A stretch of DNA of 64,000 nt from Cylindrospermum sp. FACHB-282. GTDB taxonomy: Bacteria > Cyanobacteriota > Cyanobacteriia > Cyanobacteriales > Nostocaceae. How positions within the stretch are numbered: position 1 is the first letter of the stretch; every line of letters starts with the position of its first letter. Shown here piece after piece: positions 8,912 to 16,624 of this stretch. Where the stretch lies: contig NZ_JACJRJ010000025.1 of the NCBI RefSeq assembly GCF_014697195.1, positions 25,907 through 89,906 on the forward strand. The letters run 5' to 3'. A program made the position numbers and the translations under genes. Below the pieces are notes generated by a model. That model was not told where the DNA came from. It made no database searches and worked only from the letters and a program-made list of their open reading frames with translations.

Positions 8912-10024
8912 TTAATTTTGAAATGGATAAATGGGGAGTTTGAAAGCAAAAATAGCACCTGTGGGTACTCTGTTCTCCGCCCAAATTATACCGTTATGAG
9001 CGGTGATAATTTGGCGAGATAGGTAAAGCCCTAATCCAAAACCTTTAGCTTGGCGTTGCCAAAGTCCGCCGTAGGCATCGCTATCACCGTGGTAAAATCG
9101 CTCAAATAAATGGGGGAACTGTTCAGGCTGGATACCTGCACCTGTATCCAAAAATTTGACAACTTGATAGGCAGCTTGCGGCTCTAAAACAACTTCAACA
9201 CGACCACCCCGCCGAGAATGGTTGATAGCATTCACCAGGAGATTAGTAAAAACTCGTTGGAGTTGCAGAGCATCACCCCTAACCCATAGCGATCGCCTCC
9301 AATCAGAGTCACCATAGTTAACTGAGAGATAAACACGACGATTTGCCGCTAACTCAGTCAGAGTTCCAGCTGCTTCCTCAGCCAAAATAACTAAATCCAC
9401 AGGTTCTAAGTCAAGCTTTAAGCCTTCAGTATCATTGCGATAGACATCCAATAAGGTTTCTAAAAGTTGCAGAGAACCATTATGACTGCGTGCCATCGTG
9501 GCTAAAACTTTCTGCTGTGCTGGCAAGACGGTACCAAATTTTTCTTGCTGAAAGGCAATGATTGCTTCAATTGCCCCCAGCAGTGGCGTTTTTAAATCGT
9601 GGGTGAGTGTAGAAGCAAAATCTTCTCGCAATCTGACCAATTCCTCTTGTGCTGCTAGCTTTGCCTTAGTCAGGGCGATCGCTTTTTCAGAACGCCGAAT
9701 TCGGTCACTTAAAACACCTGTCACAATCAAAGCCATTCCGGCGATCGCTCTACTGGCAATTGTAGAAGCTCTCATCACTTCACCCGCTGGCACTACAAGA
9801 TTCAGCATGGTTAAGCACACAGAAACGAAGGTAACTTGAAAGGTGGCAAGCCGCCCCAGCCAGGAGTTTGCTAATAAAATTGGTGCTGTATAGAGATACC
9901 CAAACACGTATTCATTGGGTGTAGAAAACTCCAGAACTAGAACAACTATAAACAGACTTGCAATCAGCAAAGATTTGCCTAAAGGCGATTCTTTATCAGG
10001 TAATCCAGCTTTTGAAAATAACAT
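8912..10024 (-). CDS. Membrane-bound sensor histidine kinase
   Basis: A 370-residue kinase. The N-terminus has about three to four hydrophobic segments (residues 18-32, 43-56, 62-80, 90-105) without a large periplasmic loop, so it probably senses within the membrane. The phosphoacceptor box LTHDLKTPLLGA places His at 142. The ATPase domain has the N-box RVFTNLLVNAINHSRRGG, the G1 box DTGAGI and GFGLGLYLSRQI. No cognate response regulator is adjacent. It converges on the TPR gene, with 10 bp between the ends, and is divergent from kdpA 515 bp away. KdpD in E. coli regulates kdp, but this protein lacks the KdpD and Usp domains, so any role in K+ control is only a positional guess. Confidence 0.9.
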   Translation of the reverse strand: MLFSKAGLPDKESPLGKSLLIASLFIVVLVLEFSTPNEYVFGYLYTAPILLANSWLGRLATFQVTFVSVCLTMLNLVVPAGEVMRASTIASRAIAGMALIVTGVLSDRIRRSEKAIALTKAKLAAQEELVRLREDFASTLTHDLKTPLLGAIEAIIAFQQEKFGTVLPAQQKVLATMARSHNGSLQLLETLLDVYRNDTEGLKLDLEPVDLVILAEEAAGTLTELAANRRVYLSVNYGDSDWRRSLWVRGDALQLQRVFTNLLVNAINHSRRGGRVEVVLEPQAAYQVVKFLDTGAGIQPEQFPHLFERFYHGDSDAYGGLWQRQAKGFGLGLYLSRQIITAHNGIIWAENRVPTGAIFAFKLPIYPFQN

Positions 10025-10538
10025 TTTGGCAGGTTTTTTCTACGTAGTATTTCAACTGAAAAACTCTATTTTAATCTGTGTATTTATTTTATTGCGTATA
10101 CCATATTATTAACCTAAAACAAAACCGTTTAGGCAAAAATATATCTAGCGTTTAGAAGCCAGATAAACCCATTAAACGCTCATATTATATTTAACTAAAC
10201 CGCAGATATAAAAAATAAACTTGGTTTTATATCTTCCTATTAATTGTTTTCCTGAGCAAGTTAGTTAATGCTATTAATATAGCAATCCTAAATAAGTTCA
10301 AAAACATCCCCGACTTCTTCAAGAAGTCGGGGATCTGAGCCTCTAGAGAATTAAATCATTTTAGTAAGTGAAAAAACTACTATTTTTTGGACTGAAGATT
10401 ATGTATGGGATGTAACCTTAAATTCAGCCTCATTCCTGGATTTAAAAGTCCATCAAAAAAATGCATCCAGCTTGCTAATCAACCAAAAAGTGTTTAATCA
10501 AAAATTAGATAATCAGGTATCAGGAGCTTTTAAAATTC
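10025..10538. other. Regulatory spacer upstream of kdp with a hairpin repeat
   Basis: This 514-bp spacer lies between the divergent kinase gene and kdpA. It contains the 10278-10334 repeat. A possible ribosome binding site, caggagc, lies at about 10520-10526, some 12 bp before kdpA. Promoters for both genes must lie here but I could not identify boxes with confidence. Confidence 0.4.
10278..10334. repeat. Composite repeat: tatagcaatccta motif plus 14-bp hairpin
   Basis: The motif tatagcaatccta (10278-10290) is followed by a perfect 14-bp inverted repeat, atccccgacttctt (10306-10319) and its complement (10321-10334), with a one-base loop. The same order and nearly the same sequence occur at 37339-37395, so this is a dispersed repeat rather than a kdp-specific operator. 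Confidence 0.75.
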
Positions 10539-12224
10539 ATGTTACAAGGATGGATTCAAATTGTTCTGACATTACTTATCGTCATAGCAACTACTCCCTT
10601 ATTCGGGAAATATATGGCTGACGTTTTTATGGGAGAAAAAACACTGCTTGACCCAGTGATAACTTCCATAGAACGAGCCATTTATGCTTTGGGTGCCGTG
10701 AATCCACAAAATGAGATGACTGGCTGGCAATATGCCAAAGCCGTGCTGTATAGCAATCTCGTTATGGGGATTTTAGTTTACCTCATCCTCACAACTCAAG
10801 GATGGTTACCACTCAATCCTACAAGACTAGGTGCGCCAAGTTGGGATTTAGCATTGCACACCACTATTTCCTTTCTCACCAATACAGATCAGCAGCACTA
10901 CTCTGGTGAGACAACCTTGAGTTATGCCAGTCAAACCTTCGCCTTGGGTTTTCTCATGTTCACCTCCGCGGCGACGGGTTTATCTGTGGGAGTGGCCTTC
11001 ATTCGCGGTTTAACCGGCAGACCTTTGGGCAACTTTTACAATGACCTTACAAGGTCAATCACAAGAATATTACTGCCCATGTCCATCATTGGCGGATTGT
11101 TGTTAATTTTGGCAGGTGTACCAGAAACCTTGGCTGGCCCAGCAACAGCAACTACCCTAGAGGGCGCGACTCAGGTAATTGCCCGTGGGCCAGTTGCCCA
11201 CTTCGAGATTATTAAACAAATTGGCGAGAACGGAGGCGGTTTCTTTGGTATCAACTCCGCCCATCCCTTTGAAAATCCCAATGGTTTCTCTAATTTGCTA
11301 GAGACTTGGGCAATGATTTCCATCCCCTCGGCGCTGATTTATACCTATGGAGTGTTTGCTAACAACAGAAAGCAAGCATGGCTAGTATTTTGGATGGTCT
11401 TTATAATCTTTGTCTTCTTAGTAGGCATTGCCGCAATTGGCGAGTTTCAAGGAAATCCCCTGATTAATCCCCTTTTAGGAGGACAGCAACCCAACTTAGA
11501 AGGCAAAGAAGTGCGATTTGGTTGGGCGCAAACAGCACTATGGGCGGTAATGACTACAGCAACCATGTGTGGTGCTGTGAACGGAATGCATGATTCTTTA
11601 ATGCCCTCAGGTGGATTTGTCACTCTATCTAATATGTTCTTGCAAATCATCTGGGGAGGTCAGGGAACTGGCACGGCGTACTTATTTATCTACTTGATTT
11701 TAGCAGTGTTCCTCACTGGTTTAATGGTGGGACGAACTCCAGAATTTTTAGGACGCAAAATCGAGAAAAAAGAAATTGTCCTTGCCAGTGTCGTCTTGTT
11801 AGTTCACCCATTTGCTATTCTCGTCCCTTGGGCGATAGTTTTTGGCTTGGACGGTACCCTCTCAGGCATAAGTAACCCAGGTTTTCATGGCGTTTCTCAG
11901 GTGGTCTATGAATATGCTTCAGCAGCAGCAAACAACGGTTCTGGCTTTGAAGGATTAGGAGATGGCACCCTCTGGTGGAACCTCAGCACCAGTGTCAGCA
12001 TTTTGGCAGGACGTTATATCCCCATCATCGCCCTGCTGCTGCTAGCAGATAGTATGTCCCGCAAGCAAGCTGTTCCCATGACCGCAGGTACCCTGAGAAC
12101 CGATACCAGACTTTTTACCAGTATTACAGCGGGCGTGATTTTGATTCTTGGTGCTCTCACCTTCTTCCCCGTACTAGTTTTAGGACCTCTGGCGGAAGCA
12201 TTTCAAATTGCTAGAGGCGGTTAA
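10539..12224 (+). CDS. kdpA: Potassium-transporting ATPase, K+-binding subunit KdpA
   Basis: This 561-residue polytopic membrane protein is the K+-selective channel-like subunit of the Kdp P-type ATPase. It has the expected length and about ten hydrophobic segments. The four filter-containing repeats are recognisable: [50 protein letters not shown] and [12 protein letters not shown]. It starts the kdp operon, followed by kdpB after 154 bp and then the small subunits. High-affinity Kdp uptake is normally induced by K+ limitation or osmotic stress through KdpDE; neither gene is adjacent here. I recall from Anabaena work that one of two kdp operons lacks a linked kdpD, which this arrangement resembles. 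Confidence 0.97.
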   Translation: MLQGWIQIVLTLLIVIATTPLFGKYMADVFMGEKTLLDPVITSIERAIYALGAVNPQNEMTGWQYAKAVLYSNLVMGILVYLILTTQGWLPLNPTRLGAPSWDLALHTTISFLTNTDQQHYSGETTLSYASQTFALGFLMFTSAATGLSVGVAFIRGLTGRPLGNFYNDLTRSITRILLPMSIIGGLLLILAGVPETLAGPATATTLEGATQVIARGPVAHFEIIKQIGENGGGFFGINSAHPFENPNGFSNLLETWAMISIPSALIYTYGVFANNRKQAWLVFWMVFIIFVFLVGIAAIGEFQGNPLINPLLGGQQPNLEGKEVRFGWAQTALWAVMTTATMCGAVNGMHDSLMPSGGFVTLSNMFLQIIWGGQGTGTAYLFIYLILAVFLTGLMVGRTPEFLGRKIEKKEIVLASVVLLVHPFAILVPWAIVFGLDGTLSGISNPGFHGVSQVVYEYASAAANNGSGFEGLGDGTLWWNLSTSVSILAGRYIPIIALLLLADSMSRKQAVPMTAGTLRTDTRLFTSITAGVILILGALTFFPVLVLGPLAEAFQIARGG

Positions 12225-12271
12225 ACAAATAAAGATAGGACTAAAGCTGCGTATCACAATAAACATCTATT

Positions 12272-12336
12272 GTAGGGTGCGTCAGACTCGATATATCTAG
12301 CAAATAAACAAATTTTTGACATCTGACGCACCCTAC
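12272..12336. repeat. 15-bp perfect inverted repeat between kdpA and kdpB
   Basis: Arms gtagggtgcgtcaga (12272-12286) and tctgacgcaccctac (12322-12336) flank a 35-bp AT-rich loop. It sits in the unusually long 154-bp kdpA-kdpB gap. The core gggtgcgt recurs in other spacer palindromes (18177-18209, 21691-21709, 37231-37247), so it is probably a small REP/MITE-like insertion. There is no T-run, so it is not an obvious terminator, but it could attenuate or stabilise the kdp transcript. Confidence 0.75.
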
Positions 12337-12378
12337 TAATGTGTCAGTTGCGTAAGTCCTGAAAGAATTGAAAATTGA

Positions 12379-14454
12379 ATGAAAATGGAATCATCAACTA
12401 AACCTCGACAAGAACGCAGACATACCCCCAAAGCTCAAAATACTGGACTTTACACTAGGGCGTTTCGCCAAGCATTCCTAAAGCTGCACCCACGGAATAT
12501 GCTCAAGAATCCAGTCATGTTCTTGGTATGGGTAGGGACAATTATCACCGCCCTGGTAACGATCGCACCTAACTTATTTGGCGTCACTCCCGGAAACAAC
12601 CCACGACTATTTAATGGTTTAATTACCCTGATATTATTCTTCACAGTTGTATTTGCTAACTTTGCCGAAGCGATCGCCGAAGGACGAGGTAAAGCCCAAG
12701 CAGATGCTTTAAGAGCGACTAAATCCGATGTTACAGCCCGTAAACTCCTCCCCGATGGCTCCATCCAAGAGATTAGTTCCACAGCCTTACGTCGCGGCGA
12801 CCATATTAAGGTGATTGCTGGCGATATCATTCCCGTCGATGGGGAAGTGATTAAAGGTGTGGCCGCCGTTGATGAATCTGCCATCACTGGGGAGTCTGCA
12901 CCAGTATTGAAAGAACCAGGGACAGACATTGCCAGTTCTGTGACTGGGGGAACGCACATCACCTCTGATGAACTAATAATTCGGGTAATGAATGACCCAG
13001 GCCAAGGCTTTATTGACCGAATGATTTCCCTAGTAGAAGGAGCTTCCCGCAGTAAAACCCCTAATGAAATCGCCCTGACAGTTTTGCTAGCAGTCCTGAC
13101 TCAAGTGTTTTTAGTAGTAATTGCCACTATACCCACAGTAGCAGTCTATGTAAAATCGCCAGTCAGTATTGCCATGTTAATTGCCTTGTTGGTAGCGCTG
13201 ATTCCCACCACTATCGGGGGATTATTGAGTGCTATTGGGATTGCTGGCATGGATAGAGTCGCTCAGTTTAACGTGATTGCTACCTCTGGACGGGCGGTAG
13301 AAGTCTGCGGAGATATTAATACCCTGGTATTAGATAAAACAGGCACGATTACCTTAGGCAACCGCTTGGCAGAAGAATTTATTCCCGTTAACGGTCATTC
13401 CCTCGAAGATGTCGCAAAAGTTGCCCTAGCATCCAGTATTTTTGATCAAACACCAGAAGGAAAATCTATCGTCAAACTGGCAGAAAAATTAGGGGCAAAA
13501 TTAGATTTTGACCCAAAACATGGAGAAGGTATTGAATTTTCTGCCAAAACTCGGATGAGTGGCACTGATCTACCGAATACTATCCAAATTCGCAAAGGAG
13601 CCGTGGATGCAATTAAAGGATTTGTCCGCTCCCGCAATGGAAAATTAACCCCGGAACTTGATACAGCTTTTGAACGAATTTCCAAATTAGGTGGAACGCC
13701 GTTAGCTATTTGTCAAAATGACGATGTCTACGGAGTAATTTATCTCAAAGACATTATTAAACCAGGCATTCGAGAACGTTTTGATCAAATGCGGCGCATG
13801 GGGATTAGAACCATTATGTTAACGGGAGATAACCGCATCACTGCATCTGTGATTGCCCAAGAAGCAGGAGTTGATGACTTCATCGCCGAAGCTACCCCTG
13901 AAGATAAAATTGAAGTGATTCGTTCTGAACAAGCACAAGGCAAGTTGGTGGCCATGACTGGAGATGGTACCAATGATGCTCCGGCCTTAGCTCAAGCAAA
14001 TGTCGGAGTGGCGATGAATTCAGGTACCCAAGCGGCGAAAGAAGCTGCCAATATGGTAGACCTAGATTCTGACCCGACAAAATTGATTGATATTGTCACC
14101 ATTGGCAAACAACTACTGATTACCCGTGGCGCACTCACTACATTTTCAATTGCTAACGATGTCGCTAAATATTTTGCGATCATTCCCGCTATCTTTGCCG
14201 GAATTGGTGTTGGTAGTCTCAATATTATGGGTTTGGCCAGCCCCCAATCTGCGATCTTGTCAGCGCTGATTTACAATGCCTTGATTATTCCGGCGCTGAT
14301 CCCATTAGCCCTAACTGGTATCAAGTTTCGACCGCTAACGGCAGATCAACTTTTGCAGCGAAATATTTTCATCTATGGACTCGGCGGCGTGATTGCTCCT
14401 TTTATTGCCGTCAAAGTGATTGATGTGCTGATTACTGCGGTTGGTTTAGCTTAA
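12379..14454 (+). CDS. kdpB: Potassium-transporting ATPase, catalytic subunit KdpB
   Basis: This 691-residue P-type ATPase is the energy-coupling subunit of Kdp in the cytoplasmic membrane. The actuator loop TGES appears in DESAITGESAPV. The phosphorylated aspartate is Asp319 in LDKTGTITLGN. The hinge is MLTGDNRITA and TGDGTNDAPALAQA. Length and membrane topology match the family. The N-terminus carries about 20 polar residues ahead of the conserved region; ATGs at 12379 and 12385 are both possible starts. It is the second gene of the operon and probably depends on KdpA, KdpC and the small subunit for assembly. Confidence 0.97.
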   Translation: MKMESSTKPRQERRHTPKAQNTGLYTRAFRQAFLKLHPRNMLKNPVMFLVWVGTIITALVTIAPNLFGVTPGNNPRLFNGLITLILFFTVVFANFAEAIAEGRGKAQADALRATKSDVTARKLLPDGSIQEISSTALRRGDHIKVIAGDIIPVDGEVIKGVAAVDESAITGESAPVLKEPGTDIASSVTGGTHITSDELIIRVMNDPGQGFIDRMISLVEGASRSKTPNEIALTVLLAVLTQVFLVVIATIPTVAVYVKSPVSIAMLIALLVALIPTTIGGLLSAIGIAGMDRVAQFNVIATSGRAVEVCGDINTLVLDKTGTITLGNRLAEEFIPVNGHSLEDVAKVALASSIFDQTPEGKSIVKLAEKLGAKLDFDPKHGEGIEFSAKTRMSGTDLPNTIQIRKGAVDAIKGFVRSRNGKLTPELDTAFERISKLGGTPLAICQNDDVYGVIYLKDIIKPGIRERFDQMRRMGIRTIMLTGDNRITASVIAQEAGVDDFIAEATPEDKIEVIRSEQAQGKLVAMTGDGTNDAPALAQANVGVAMNSGTQAAKEAANMVDLDSDPTKLIDIVTIGKQLLITRGALTTFSIANDVAKYFAIIPAIFAGIGVGSLNIMGLASPQSAILSALIYNALIIPALIPLALTGIKFRPLTADQLLQRNIFIYGLGGVIAPFIAVKVIDVLITAVGLA

Positions 14455-14469
14455 CTACGATTTTGGATT

Positions 14470-14712
14470 ATGGAATACTTACCACAAGATTTTGCTCAAG
14501 TGTTTGCCTTCGTCACCTGCAAACGAAATCACATTCCTGTAAGTCTATTTTTACTGCTGTGTTTTAATGTGCTGTTAGCACCAGCAGTACAAGCTGCGAC
14601 CCCACTCCAATTATCACGTTCTGCATCTTACGCCATTGCTCTGCTTTTGCTTGTCACTATGAGTCTGTGCGTTTATTTATTTGTTGTAATTTTTCAACCG
14701 GAGAAGTTTTAA
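14470..14712 (+). CDS. Small Kdp subunit, KdpF-like C-terminus with N-terminal extension
   Basis: An 80-residue membrane protein between kdpB and kdpC. The C-terminal 27 residues are one hydrophobic helix ending VFQPEKF-like (VVIFQPEKF), which matches the KdpF signature of a single helix followed by PE(R/K)F. KdpF of E. coli is only about 29 residues and stabilises the KdpABC complex. Here about 50 residues are added in front, including a second hydrophobic segment ending in APAVQAATP, which resembles a signal peptide with a cleavage site. The gene starts 15 bp after kdpB, and its stop codon directly abuts the kdpC ATG. Anabaena kdp operons were reported to have an extra gene in this position (called kdpG, from memory); this may be the same gene. 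Confidence 0.75.
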   Translation: MEYLPQDFAQVFAFVTCKRNHIPVSLFLLLCFNVLLAPAVQAATPLQLSRSASYAIALLLLVTMSLCVYLFVVIFQPEKF

Positions 14713-15297
14713 ATGGGTCAGCTACGCCAAATTAATCAAGCTATTCGTTCTACCATTGCTCTCTGGTTACTAACAGCATTCCTATATCCTCTGTTGATGC
14801 TGCTGTCAGGACAGATAGGGTTTTCTTTCCAGGCTAACGGTAGCTTACTCACCAATTCTCAAGGGACAGTTGTTGGTTCGGCCTTGATTGGTCAACCATT
14901 TACGAGCGATCGCTACTTTTGGAGTCGTCCCAGCAGTATTGACTACAGTACTACCCCCAACGTTGCCACCACAGGAACTTCAGGAGCCAGCAACCTCGCC
15001 CCCAGCAACCCCGACTTACTCAAACGCATTCAAGGGGAAGTGGCAAGGCTGAATCAAGCTAATATTCAACCTACTGCTGATTTAGTTTATACCTCCGCCT
15101 CTGGTCTAGATCCACATATCACTCTAGCAGCCGCTCAAGCACAGGCACAGCGCATCTCCAACGCCAGACATCTCGACCCAAACCAAATTACGACCCTAAT
15201 TAGCAAACACACTGATGGCAGATTCCTGGGCATTTTTGGTGAACCTGGAGTCAACCTCTTGAGGTTGAACATGGCATTAGACAACCTTGCAACTTAA
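14713..15297 (+). CDS. kdpC: Potassium-transporting ATPase subunit KdpC
   Basis: A 194-residue protein with one N-terminal membrane helix (about residues 15-35) and a soluble domain. Recognisable KdpC features are the N-terminal QAIRSTIALWLLTAFLYPL, the segment GQPFTSDRYFWSRPS and the C-terminal VNLLRLNMALD. KdpC is an accessory subunit that stabilises KdpA-KdpB and may raise ATP affinity. It is the last kdp gene and is followed by a terminator-like hairpin at 15366-15394. The start codon immediately follows the stop of the KdpF-like gene, suggesting translational coupling. Confidence 0.96.
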   Translation: MGQLRQINQAIRSTIALWLLTAFLYPLLMLLSGQIGFSFQANGSLLTNSQGTVVGSALIGQPFTSDRYFWSRPSSIDYSTTPNVATTGTSGASNLAPSNPDLLKRIQGEVARLNQANIQPTADLVYTSASGLDPHITLAAAQAQAQRISNARHLDPNQITTLISKHTDGRFLGIFGEPGVNLLRLNMALDNLAT

Positions 15298-15365
15298 CGT
15301 TTAACCTCTCTCCAGGTAAATATTCACTTTCCTCCTAGAAAAAGGCATTAAGAAGAAAGAGGAAT

Positions 15366-15394
15366 AGGAGGATATTTTATACCTCCTGCTTTTT
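15366..15394 (+). terminator. Rho-independent terminator candidate after kdpC
   Basis: Arms aggagg (15366-15371) and cctcct (15382-15387) form a short GC-containing stem followed by a run of T at 15390-15394. It lies 69 bp downstream of kdpC. The stem is only six perfect pairs, so strength is uncertain. Confidence 0.5.
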
Positions 15395-15440
15395 AAATTT
15401 TCGGCTATGTCTAATGTTCAGGCGGGATAGAATTCATACC

Positions 15441-15605
15441 TTAATAGTCATTGTCAGCCACACAAATACCTTTACATTTAATACCGTTCGTAGCAGTGCG
15501 CTGACAATGAGAACATAAAACTTTTTCGTTTTCTGTTTCTTTATTTGTCTTTATACTAGTGGTTGCCTCTAGCTGATCTTTTTCGGTCTGGAGTTTTACA
15601 TTCAT
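15441..15605 (-). CDS. Small Cys-rich protein (54 residues), zinc-binding candidate
   Basis: On the minus strand an ATG at 15605 opens a 54-codon frame ending TAA at 15441. The N-terminal 28 residues are polar (MNVKLQTEKDQLEATTSIKT). The C-terminal half has VLCSHCQRTATNGIKCKGICVADND: a CxxC pair, then two further cysteines, a compact zinc-ribbon-like pattern. I recall small cyanobacterial proteins with this C-terminal motif but no function. It lies 39 bp downstream of the sucD-like gene on the same strand and could be co-transcribed. No good Shine-Dalgarno is visible, but the motif and its composition argue against a chance frame. Confidence 0.7.
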   Translation of the reverse strand: MNVKLQTEKDQLEATTSIKTNKETENEKVLCSHCQRTATNGIKCKGICVADNDY

Positions 15606-15644
15606 AAGAATGAAGGAATTTTTTGCTGTTTAAATTTTACTTAA

Positions 15645-16526
15645 TCACTTAATTACATTTTTCATCAACTCTGGAATTTGAGAAGGGCGTTCAGCTACGG
15701 GAACTTGTGCTTCTTGGAAAGCTGCTAATTTATTTTTGGCTGTACCAAAACTAGGATCACGTCCCACAAATGTTGCTAAAGTTCCTGTCTGACGCCAATG
15801 TTTTGCCAGTGGTGCTTGGGTACCTGCGATGTAGGCAATCACTGGTTTATCAATTGCCTCGGTAATGTACCGCGCTGCTGCTTCTTCACTACCACCACCT
15901 GGTTGACCAACTAAGACGATCGCCTGTGTAGCTTCATCCTCATCGAGAATTTGCAGCCATTGGAGAAACGATGAACCAACGATCGCATCGCTGCCAATGC
16001 TGGCACTAATTGACTGCCCTAGACCCGCTTTTGTCAATTCCCAGGCGATTTCATAGGTCAGGGTGCTGCTGCGACTGACGATACCCACCGCACCAGGGGT
16101 ATACAATTCACTAGGGTGAGTGCCTAAGAGAATTTTCCCCGGTACAATAATTCCTGGACTGTTGGGGCCTACCACAATGGTTTCACAGGACTCGGCTTTG
16201 CGGAGTAATTGCACCATATCCAAAGGCGGCACCCCACCAGAGATAATGATGATTTGACGAATATCAGAGGCGATCGCTTCTAATGCTGCATCTAGCACTT
16301 GGTAAGGATGGACACAAATAATCGTTGTGTCAATTGCCCCAAATTTGGCAATCACCTCCTCCACCAAGTCAAATATTGGTAGATCGTACAATTGCTGTCC
16401 ACCAGATCCGGGATTGACACCAGCTACCAAGTTTGTACCATAAGCTTTCATTTGCGCAACATGAGTTTCTGATATGTATTCACTGAAGCCTTGGATTAAT
16501 ACTTTGCTATTTGGTGTTAGGTTCAT
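15645..16526 (-). CDS. SucD-like protein (succinyl-CoA synthetase alpha paralogue) lacking the active-site histidine
   Basis: This 293-residue protein has the fold pattern of the CoA-binding and ligase domains of the alpha subunit: GVNPGSGGQQLYDLPIF (about 36-52), VGPNSPGIIVPGK (119-131) and SRSSTLTYEI (151-160). The residue that carries phosphate in E. coli SucD, His246 in the motif MGHAGAI, is Gln246 here (AKHWRQTGTLATF). Glu208 of E. coli, which contacts that phosphohistidine, is Gln208 here (LVGQPGGGS). Both were checked in the nucleotide sequence (cag and caa). A normal phosphohistidine mechanism is therefore not possible by this route. The gene follows the sucC-like gene after a 98-bp gap, and that partner is also altered. 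It may be a pseudoenzyme or have a different CoA-linked role; a true sucCD may exist elsewhere. Confidence 0.85.
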   Translation of the reverse strand: MNLTPNSKVLIQGFSEYISETHVAQMKAYGTNLVAGVNPGSGGQQLYDLPIFDLVEEVIAKFGAIDTTIICVHPYQVLDAALEAIASDIRQIIIISGGVPPLDMVQLLRKAESCETIVVGPNSPGIIVPGKILLGTHPSELYTPGAVGIVSRSSTLTYEIAWELTKAGLGQSISASIGSDAIVGSSFLQWLQILDEDEATQAIVLVGQPGGGSEEAAARYITEAIDKPVIAYIAGTQAPLAKHWRQTGTLATFVGRDPSFGTAKNKLAAFQEAQVPVAERPSQIPELMKNVIK

Positions 16527-16624
16527 AAAAAAGTACGGTTAAGTTCTAGCAATCCAGTGCCTCAAGACACCGAGAATAACAACACAAGCGCAGTGCATAG
16601 TATTGATTTAAGGGAAAAATGGTA

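Noticed and set aside
8912..10024. Kinase next to kdp as a KdpD
   Set aside because: It lacks the KdpD N-terminal and Usp domains and is divergent from kdpA; it is annotated only as a membrane histidine kinase.
12272..12336. Terminator between kdpA and kdpB
   Set aside because: The loop is 35 bp and no T-run follows; the palindrome type recurs in other spacers.
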